DNA of 64,000 nucleotides from Ulota crispa (taxonomy: Eukaryota > Streptophyta > Bryopsida > Orthotrichales > Orthotrichaceae): contig OY987251.1 of NCBI GenBank assembly GCA_963920765.1, positions 10,543,219-10,607,218 on the forward strand. The letters are read 5' to 3'. Positions 48,539 through 64,000 of this stretch are shown piece by piece (within the stretch, counting starts at the first letter, position 1; every line of letters begins with the position of its first letter). The notes under the pieces were generated by a model. That model was not told the origin of the DNA, searched no databases, and worked only from the letters and a program-made list of their open reading frames with translations. The translations under genes were made by a program, and so were the position numbers.

Positions 48539-49192
48539 TTAACCCCTCAACTCCCATGGACTTTCACGAGTATCTCAAAATCTGCTCTTAGATGAACAAA
48601 ATGGCAACATTTTGATAAGTTGTATCAATTTTTTTAAAATTGTAACCATACAAATTCAAACTAGATATGTTAGAGATCACATAGCAAAAGAAAATACAAA
48701 AATATCATTTATGGATTGAAAGATTATAAGATTTGATCATGTGGGTGTTAAAACTATGAAAGTGATTTGAAGTCTTTCAATCCTCTTTTCACATCTCAAA
48801 TTTAAATTAAGGATATCAAAAAAATATGAATCTGCAAAATACAATTTATGTAACCCTAATCAATTTAAGGCTTCTTAAAATCTACTCTACAACTTTTAAA
48901 TTAAGTTTCTAATGTGATTGCTCCTCCAAGTTCTAGTGTACTTGAGGCTCATTTCCAAGAGCTCTCAACACTAGAAAGTGAAGATTTGCAATGGACACCC
49001 TTGCACAAAATCTTGAATAGACAAATCATAGTCATTCATTTTTGAAATTAGATTTTTGATACTAAAACAAGACTTCAATAAGAATAATTTAAAAAAATAA
49101 CCACTAAAATTAATCTTCAAGAAAAGCAAAAAAAAATCCAAATTAAAATGTAGGGTGGACAATTTTGGTCCCCTTGAGCGGTGAGAGGTTAA
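48539..49192. mobile_element. TTAA-bounded element (member 5)
   Basis: The left end is TTAACCCCTCAACTCCC and the right end, read on the other strand, TTAACCTCTCACCGCTC. Length is about 654 bp. A decayed inverted relative lies at 31248-31730. Confidence 0.6.
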
Positions 49193-50558
49193 ACCTTTAA
49201 ACACCAAGAATGCCATGGGTGGTGAAGCATGTAGATCCAAACCTAAGAAATCTCTAGATACAATATATGTCTAAATTCGTTCATATGAAAATACACCAAA
49301 TAGTGCATCTAGGTTGCCCCATAATGATTTCTTGATATTTGACACTATTCAAATATTTACTAAGACTATAGTAACTTTTGTCAATAATTAGTGTGATAAA
49401 CAATGGAGGAAGCAAACAAAGATTGGGCACAACAACAAGCTCTAAAGTTAGGTAGCATGGAAGCTAGAGTTTTTGACAAAACCAAGAATTATTGTAGCAT
49501 AAAGAGAGTTGCATGTCCCTTTAGGTGGTCAAAGGTGAGTTATGAGGTAATTTTGCCAAGGTAAGGCGACCTAATTGTTAAGGCAACCTAAATGTAGTAT
49601 TTGGTGTAGCTCATAAGAAGAAGAAAAGTGAAAGGTCCCAAAGTTTGATTTAGTTTATAGTTACCATGGATCCCTTTGTTTACTTCAATCTCCTCCTTAG
49701 GTTTTTTGACCTTTTTTTCCATATTTGTGTCTTCTAGTGTATGAGCCAAGCTTGCTTCTCTCTCAACAAAAAATTTAAGGGAAAATTTCATGGATACCCT
49801 TGAAGTTGGCCATATTTACATAGATACCCCTAGTTTAGGGTTTAGCCTAATATTGAAATACTACTTGGTTGTATGAACCATTGAAGGAACATATGAGATA
49901 AGACTTTTTTGTTGTAGAAAAAATTCTTTGAGCATTTTTTGGGTTGTTTTCTTCTGTATGAAAGTGAATTTGTATAAAGGAATATTCTTTATTGTAATGT
50001 TTCAAATTTTTTTTGCATTCTTTGACCGAAACCAAATATATATATTTATTTATTGTTCTATAACAATCTTCATCAAGTTGCTATAATTCAAAAGTTTAAT
50101 TTTATGTTTTTAATTTTTTGCTTTGTACTTTGACTATATAATATGAAAACCATCAAAATTTTCACATTTTGTAGTCCACTTACAAGGAAACCTATTCAAC
50201 GTATATTTGTCCCTAAAATAGGATTTTCTTAAGATTTCATTAGAATTTTATCATTCAATAAATACAATGTCTACTACAGACAAATTCAATCAAGTTATAG
50301 TGGAATGCAACAACTAATGCTACGGTATAGTTTTTTGTGCATATAATAAAAAGTAAAAATTGTCCCACTATTTTCATTGTCCTCTTCTATGTTATCATTA
50401 TTTTATATTGACCCAATCAATGTCCATTGCAAAATCTCAAATTCAGTAGTTTGTAGGTATTGACATTAGGAATTAGTTTAAAATTTTAAATGTTAGTAGG
50501 TATTTTTAGCTATATGCAAAAAGACTATGCAATAAAACAAGGGTGGAGTTTTTCACAC
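49193..50558. other. Intergenic sequence with MITE fragments
   Basis: At 49775-49840, gggaaaatttcatggatacc and the following bases match one end of the hairpin at 56111-56433, so this is a solo end of that family. The phrase aaggcaacctaaatg (about 49578) is shared with 29222. No coding segment recognised. Confidence 0.5.
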
Positions 50559-50672
50559 TTAATCCCTAAAGGCTCAACTATTAGCCTAAGGAGACAAATG
50601 AATTCTAGGTAGGTACTTATGGCTAAACTATTTTTTGTGATTTTTTGAAGCTTTTATTGAAGGTGGAGGAGC
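50559..50672. mobile_element. Truncated end of a TTAA element related to member 1
   Basis: TTAATCCCTAAAGG is followed by tatggctaaactattttttg and the next bases to attgaaggtg, matching the left arm of 1668-2210. The partner arm was not found. Confidence 0.55.
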
Positions 50673-51221
50673 CATGAAAATACAGGGATATGCTCAAAAG
50701 TTGATCCATAGTATGGAATATTAAGTGGACCCTAACCTCATCCAATAACATTGACGTCAACCTCCTCAAGGACAACCTAAACCCAAACAAAGGTGGTGGC
50801 AACCCACAAAATGTCAACGGAAACCTATTGGACATCCAATACTAGTAATCACAAAAAAAAGTCATTATTTATAATTGTACACAATATGGATAGCAATTTG
50901 GAGTTTTTAGGTTTGGTTCCAAACCTTCCTAACACATTAGTTTGCGCTATGTTGGACTATGGGCATGGCTAAATTTTCAAAATCAAGTTGACTGTAAAAG
51001 GTTTGAAAATTATAAAAAAAGTGAAGTTTTTGGTTTCCGTCCCTCAATTTTAGACAACGTCCTCCACGAATACATGGATGTGCAGGTGTAAAATATCACC
51101 ATTTTGATCCAATTGGGGTTATCATTTTGCACCATGTTTTACTTGGCATGGCTTGGGTTTCCATTAGCATGCAATAGGTTATCATTGTTTGTCCTATGAG
51201 TTTCAGTCAACGTCCTATAGG

Positions 51222-51460
51222 TTAACCCTTAAAGGACCACTCTACATATTACATAGTAAATACACTACCGTATAACTAGCATTTGCTACCAATAAAAAGT
51301 TTTAATTTGGGATCTTGACTAGCTCACTAGAACTGCATTGATCTATATTCTAACTTTTTTGTTGATCTCAAATATAATAAAGGTGTGGATGCATTCCAAA
51401 TACAAGAAAATACTAAATATTATATTGGCTGCAAAGGCTCCTCGGTCCTTTAAAAGTTAA
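51222..51460. mobile_element. TTAA-bounded MITE (member 6)
   Basis: TTAACCCTTAAAGGACC at the left, GGTCCTTTAAAAGTTAA at the right, 239 bp. The interior (gctcactagaactgcattga, aaaggtgtggatgc, attggctgcaaagg) matches 60605-60909, a second copy in the same orientation. Confidence 0.75.
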
Positions 51461-52046
51461 CGTCCCCTGGAGGTAGACAATGTGAAAGTGGAAGAGGTGG
51501 ACGTCGACGTCCAAGAATGAGATAGCCACCCATTTACTATTCCGTAGTCAAACCTTCTTTCATAGAGAAGTACTTCCATTCACTCCTCTTTTCACTCCAC
51601 AACTTCTCATTCTTCACATTCTTTACAGATGTTTCATTCTCGGAGAAGGTGTGACTACCTCTAATTGAACCAACCAAGAGCCGTTGTCTTCGACGGTAAT
51701 GAAACGATACAGAATTGCAGTAGCAGCGATGTGTAGTTGATTGAAACTGCACATTTTCAATCCTTCAAGCAGTCAATGCTCGTCAGTTTAGAATCTGGTT
51801 ACAGATTTAGAACAGTTTGGTGCTGTTTGAATGGGACCGAGACTTTTAGGGTTTGCAGGAATCGTGTAAGAAGGGCATGGATGATGACTCTGCTGCGTGG
51901 AGGAGGCTAAGGTACTGCTTTTAGAAACACCGTCTCTCTCTCTCTCTCTCACTCAATCCAACTGCCTCACTGCAGAGCATTCTCGTCCTAAACCCTAAAC
52001 TCAGTTACAAAGAGTTGGAGAGATTCGTAGAAATTAGGGTTTAGCT
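51461..52046 (+). promoter_or_regulatory. Promoter and 5' UTR region of the NDUFAF7 homologue
   Basis: Upstream of ATG 52047 there is a (CT)n tract at about 51932-51951, a telo-box (taaaccctaaactc, about 51989) and attagggttt just before the ATG. CT-rich leaders and telo-boxes are common in plant housekeeping promoters. The transcription start is not determined. Confidence 0.5.
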
Positions 52047-60406
<8,360 letters not shown>

Positions 60407-60604
60407 ACTCCTTGCATTTTTCTTCTTTTTCTTTTCTTTTTCTCTCATGTGTTGCAATTCGAGTGTAAATGATAAATTTCAAAATGTAGATCCACTTTCT
60501 TTCTTTTTTATGAACATCTTTGATTCAAAAGATAGGTTGTAGCTTTGTAGCTTATACTCTTTTGCAACATACTGGTAGACGTGTGTAATAGTAAGTCTTA
60601 ACCC

Positions 60605-60909
60605 TTAACCCCTCATTGCCTAAAGGGACAAAATTGTCTTCTTTTGTTGTTTATTCTTATGAGATCTGTCAATAATGAGGGGTTGAACATCCCATGGGGA
60701 TAGTAGACACGTTGCTGTGTAATTGGCATTTGTTATCTAGAAGAAGTTTCAATTTGGGATATCAAATAGCTCACTAAAATTGCATTGATCTATGTTCCAA
60801 CTTCTTTGTTGATCTTGAATGTAGTAAAGGTGTGGATTCCTTCCAAACACAAGAAAAATACCTTGTATTGTATTGGCTGCAAAGGTATTCTTATATGTTT
60901 AGGGGTTTA
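60605..60909. mobile_element. TTAA-type MITE (second copy of member 6)
   Basis: TTAACCCCTCATTGCC at the left; ggggTTTA at the right. The interior matches 51222-51460 (gctcactaaaattgcattga, aaaggtgtggattc, attggctgcaaagg). Confidence 0.6.
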
Positions 60910-60979
60910 GAGGTTTACCATACAAAGAAGTGCTCAATCTATACAAAAAGGAGACATGAAGAATATTGAGACCAAGGTA

Positions 60980-61390
60980 ACCTTCCCCATACCCAAGGAG
61001 TCCCCAAAGTCAACCCCTACTTTTGAAGTCTTCATCATTCATTGTGAACCCAAAGTGGAGTAGTGAAGACTACTTGCACAAAGAAATCTTGTCACATATC
61101 ATGTGCTAAGTTGGTTTGGGAGGGTTGACATTGGGATCGTCAAGTGCCGTTATAAGAACACATATAAACACTTTCAAGATTAGTCTAGAGTTGTGTTTAA
61201 GGACCCTATGAGCTGTAACTTTGTCCTTTAATATAAAGTACTCTACAATACTTTTTTTCTACAAGATTAATGTTCCATGATAGCTTGTTCAAAGACTAAC
61301 CCTACTAATGTTTTTCCTGAATTTTCAGAGACCTTGGAGTACCCTAAACCTTAAACGCTCGGGTATGGGGAAGGCTACCTTATTGCATGA
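60980..61390. repeat. Imperfect inverted repeat of about 400 bp
   Basis: ggtaaccttccccatacccaagg near 60985 is inverted as tcgggtatggggaaggctacc near 61358. It lies between TTAA-element copies and the PUB gene. No coding potential; superfamily unassigned. Confidence 0.5.
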
Positions 61391-62521
61391 TATTGTGTAG
61401 TGGATTTGCTCGTAACTATTGCACTGTTCAATAATATGAATATATGTGTCAACGTGACAGAGATGTCAAATGTTATAAGACAAAGAATTTGGGACCTCTA
61501 TGCACAAACAAGGATTTGGACCTCTGTACCAAAGGTCAGCAACAGATGGGAGTAAAGTCTCAATCGTACAAAGAATGCTACCCTTTTAAGTTTTAACTTG
61601 GCTGTGCTCAGACTTTACTTGTGCTCAGAGGAATTGGCAAAAGTGTTCAAAGGCAAATGAGCAAAATTACAATGCCGTGCAATGAAAGCGATCCTTGATG
61701 TGAGTTTTTTTTTATAAACACAAGGGCTACCTTCATCTTTTCCTTGTTTTGGCACTGGCTACCTAAATCTAAAAAAACCAGGTCAAAAAATGGATGAAAT
61801 GGCCAAGTCTTTCTCAAAGAAACACAAGGCACATCAAAAACCTTGTTTTTTATGCTCTTATTAACGGAACAAATTTCAACCCTCCAATGTCAAAACCTCA
61901 TATTTTTCCCATAAGTATCAGAAAAAAAAATGTCAAAAAAGCAACACCTCTTCTTAGCTCATCACATGCCTCAGTTCTTTCACAACTAGCTCAAAATTCG
62001 ATTCTTCAGCACTTCAACCTTGCTTGCAACACACGAACAATTGCAAAACAATCACTGTACCAAATAATAAAGCATCAATAGCCAATCCACACCGAGCAAA
62101 AAAACTACCATTGCAACTGAGGTTCAGCAAGAACCTCAAAGAAAAAACCAGAAAATAATAAAATATAAAATAAAATAAACCACTTCAAGCAATTCAAAAT
62201 GTACAAAACAATTGCAGTAGAATAGTCCCCACACACCTTTTCTTCTTCACTTTCGCATTGTTTTCTTTTTTCTTTTTTTGTGCTTTATTCACGACACCAC
62301 CGCAAGTAAAGTTCCTTGCTCTTCCATGCAACAAGTTTCAGAAATAACTCTATATATAAAAGTCTGTTTTGTTGACCCTGTATTTGAGGCAACAAGGACT
62401 TGAGTAACGTGCACTTAAAATTAGTGCAGATCTTTGTACACCAGCCATGCGTATTATTTCCAAGCCTAACTCCATAGCCATAGCTTTGTTTTAAATGTAA
62501 GCATCTCTGTACAATCAAAGG
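61391..62521. other. Spacer, including the probable 3' UTR of the PUB-domain gene
   Basis: The part next to 62522 should be the 3' UTR of the minus-strand PUB gene. TTTATT at about 62284 would be a minus-strand AATAAA. No other feature was recognised. Confidence 0.4.
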
Positions 62522-63675
62522 CTAAGCCAACAGAAGCTCCAAAGTGCTGCGAGCCAGCCATAGTAACCCTGGATCCGACCTCTTCCACACAAAGCAACCC
62601 GTGTCACCTGCTGCTGGACCTGCACACTCCCCTTCTCTAAACCCCACCACCTGCAAAAACTCCACCGCCCCTGCATACAAACCAACCCCAATTTCTGACA
62701 AAACTTAGTTCTACTCTTCCCAAAACTTAGGTTTAAACCGAATAAACCATTACCTTTAAAAAAAAACAGGATTCAAAATAGAAAGTTAAACCTTTAGAAA
62801 CCAGTGTCCGTATAAGCCCCAATTTATAGCTTCTTCTCTTTCGATAATGCCTATTCCTTGTACTAGGATTTTGTGTAATGATGTTTTCATATTCATCAAC
62901 TTAAGGTATAAAGTAATCACAAAAATCTAAATATTTATCGATCCAACCATAAGGTAACACACTCAAAAGCATAATTTCTATTATTCCAAAGATGGAGAAT
63001 GCAATTTAGTCTTTCCATTAGCAAAAAAATTACTACTTTGTGAGTGATGTATTTCAACTCCCGTAGATATAGAAGTGGCCAGTATTTAGTCATTTTGTAC
63101 GTTTAGGGCTTAAATTTTGCCAAATTTCTACTTAGAGACCAAGTTTGTGGCTACTTTCATTGTTCACTCCAGACAAAAAAGACTTGAATTGTGAGAGCCT
63201 GGAGAAAATTTAGCAGAAGTTGAGTGCTTTCACACAGTTAGTGAGGTCCACTATCTTACCTTCAAACCTACCAACACGGTCTTGGAAACGAGGATTACCC
63301 TGCAAAAAATGTGATCAAAAAAGAGAAAATTGTACCAACCTCATTAAGTGTTTCCCAGATGCACAACACGTTCACTAGAAAAAAAATGGAAGCCTCCAAA
63401 AAAACAACCGGATTAAAATGCAAAAAAAATCAAGATAGACACAAAAAACTAAAAATTCAAAAAGAAAACTAAATTAAACTTAACCATTCGAAAGAGGCAG
63501 ACTAGTCAAGAGAAAGATTCTTTACCTTACGAAGACGTTTGTATTTCTCATCTTTTGGATTTTTGATGAGATTACTGCAAAACAAACAAACAAACAATCT
63601 CAGAGCCGTACTCAAGTAATACAAAACCTAACTTCACTCAGAAACTACCGTGTCAAACAACCTTCGTACAAAAGC
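62522..63675 (-). CDS. PUB/PUG-domain protein, 3' exons (partial)
   Basis: Four minus-strand exons with matching phases: 63675-63649, 63574-63526, 63299-63260 and 62670-62522 (stop TAG). They encode LLYEGCLTR, NLIKNPKDEKYKRLRK, GNPRFQDRVGRFEG and AVEFLQVVGFREGE, ending RSTLELLLA. This is the PUB (PUG) fold found in peptide N-glycanase and in UBA/UBX proteins. The N-P-x-D/E-K-Y-R-x-I/L-R, N-x-x-F-x-x-R-V and G-A-V-E-x-L-x-x-x-G-F motifs all stand in order. PUB domains bind the C-terminal tail of the AAA ATPase p97/CDC48. The domain sits at the C terminus, as in plant UBA-PUB proteins. The first exon here is only 27 bases. The remaining 5' exons lie beyond the right edge. All donors and acceptors are GT-AG. 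Confidence 0.82.
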
Positions 63676-63861
63676 CTGAAACAATAAATAAACAATAAAT
63701 GTGAGCCTCAAGCTATATGTACCAAAGTGTCATAAAAGACTTCAATTTTGCTTCAAGTTCATTTGATTGGCTAAATACACACCATCTATCTAAATGGGGG
63801 TACATTCAAATCACGTTTTTTTCGTTTATTTTATTCTTTTCCTTTACGATTTTAAAAGTTA

Positions 63862-64000
63862 CTCCCTCTGTCCCTCTAAAAAGCTCCCTTTTGCTAATTT
63901 CAAACGCTAAGAAAACGTTTGCCATGTTCAATGATCTCATGGGGGCAAGTTAAACGATTAGAGAGCATTCCCTCTCCTAGCAAGCTTGGCCTTGCCCATA
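63862..64000. mobile_element. Stowaway-type MITE, copy 4, cut by the window edge
   Basis: TA|CTCCCTCTGTCCC is followed by taaaaagctcccttttgctaatttcaa and ctcctagcaagcttggccttg, the left part of copies 2 and 3. It would lie in an intron or upstream region of the PUB-domain gene. Confidence 0.9.

Overview
The window looks like nuclear DNA of a land plant with a large, AT-rich, repeat-laden genome. Five intron-containing gene models can be assembled by joining exons across consensus splice sites, and one ribosomal-protein gene is dead. The plant assignment rests on a GEX1 karyogamy gene, plant-type telo-box motifs (AAACCCTA) in 5' regions and introns, and plant-style MITEs of the Stowaway, Tourist/Harbinger and CACTA types. 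Long repeat-filled introns and 3-10 kb spacers suggest a large genome. I cannot separate bryophyte, lycophyte, fern and seed plant from this alone, although the TTAA-flanked elements hint at a non-seed plant.

Layout. 1-10.4 kb: no gene; several TTAA-bounded inverted-repeat elements. 10.5-12.96 kb: a less AT-rich block made partly of tandem duplications, leading into GEX1 (12964-18735, +; eight exons, with an alternative last exon near 20 kb). 20.1-23.0 kb: nothing recognised. 23.04-25.22 kb, minus: a complete three-exon gene for a 108-residue twin-CX9C DUF3128-type protein. It appears to share a bidirectional promoter with a plus-strand gene (untranslated first exon near 25.5 kb, coding 27683-29408) for a small acidic protein of unknown function. 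29.4-36.1 kb: repeats and decayed open frames. 36.1-43.6 kb: two long direct repeats flank about 4.4 kb holding a broken reading frame that resembles a TET/JBP-type 2-oxoglutarate oxygenase plus a Cys/His motif. 43.8-44.2 kb: a long-TIR MITE with a perfect 8-bp target duplication. 45.5-46.6 kb: a 60S ribosomal protein eL28 pseudogene split by a Harbinger-type MITE. 46.9-51.5 kb: Stowaway, minisatellites and TTAA elements. 52.05-60.41 kb, plus: a ten-exon NDUFAF7/MidA-type mitochondrial methyltransferase whose late introns are packed with MITEs. 62.5-63.7 kb, minus: the 3' exons of a PUB/PUG-domain protein running off the right edge.

Functional links. The NDUFAF7 homologue (complex I assembly) and the twin-CX9C protein (probably intermembrane space) both point to mitochondria, but they are about 27 kb apart and nothing indicates co-regulation beyond similar telo-box-rich first introns. 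GEX1 acts in nuclear fusion at fertilisation. The main novelty candidates are the TTAA-bounded (piggyBac-like) element family, the oxygenase-like frame between long direct repeats, and the tandem arrays in the 5' regions or first introns of all four genes whose 5' end is visible and intact.
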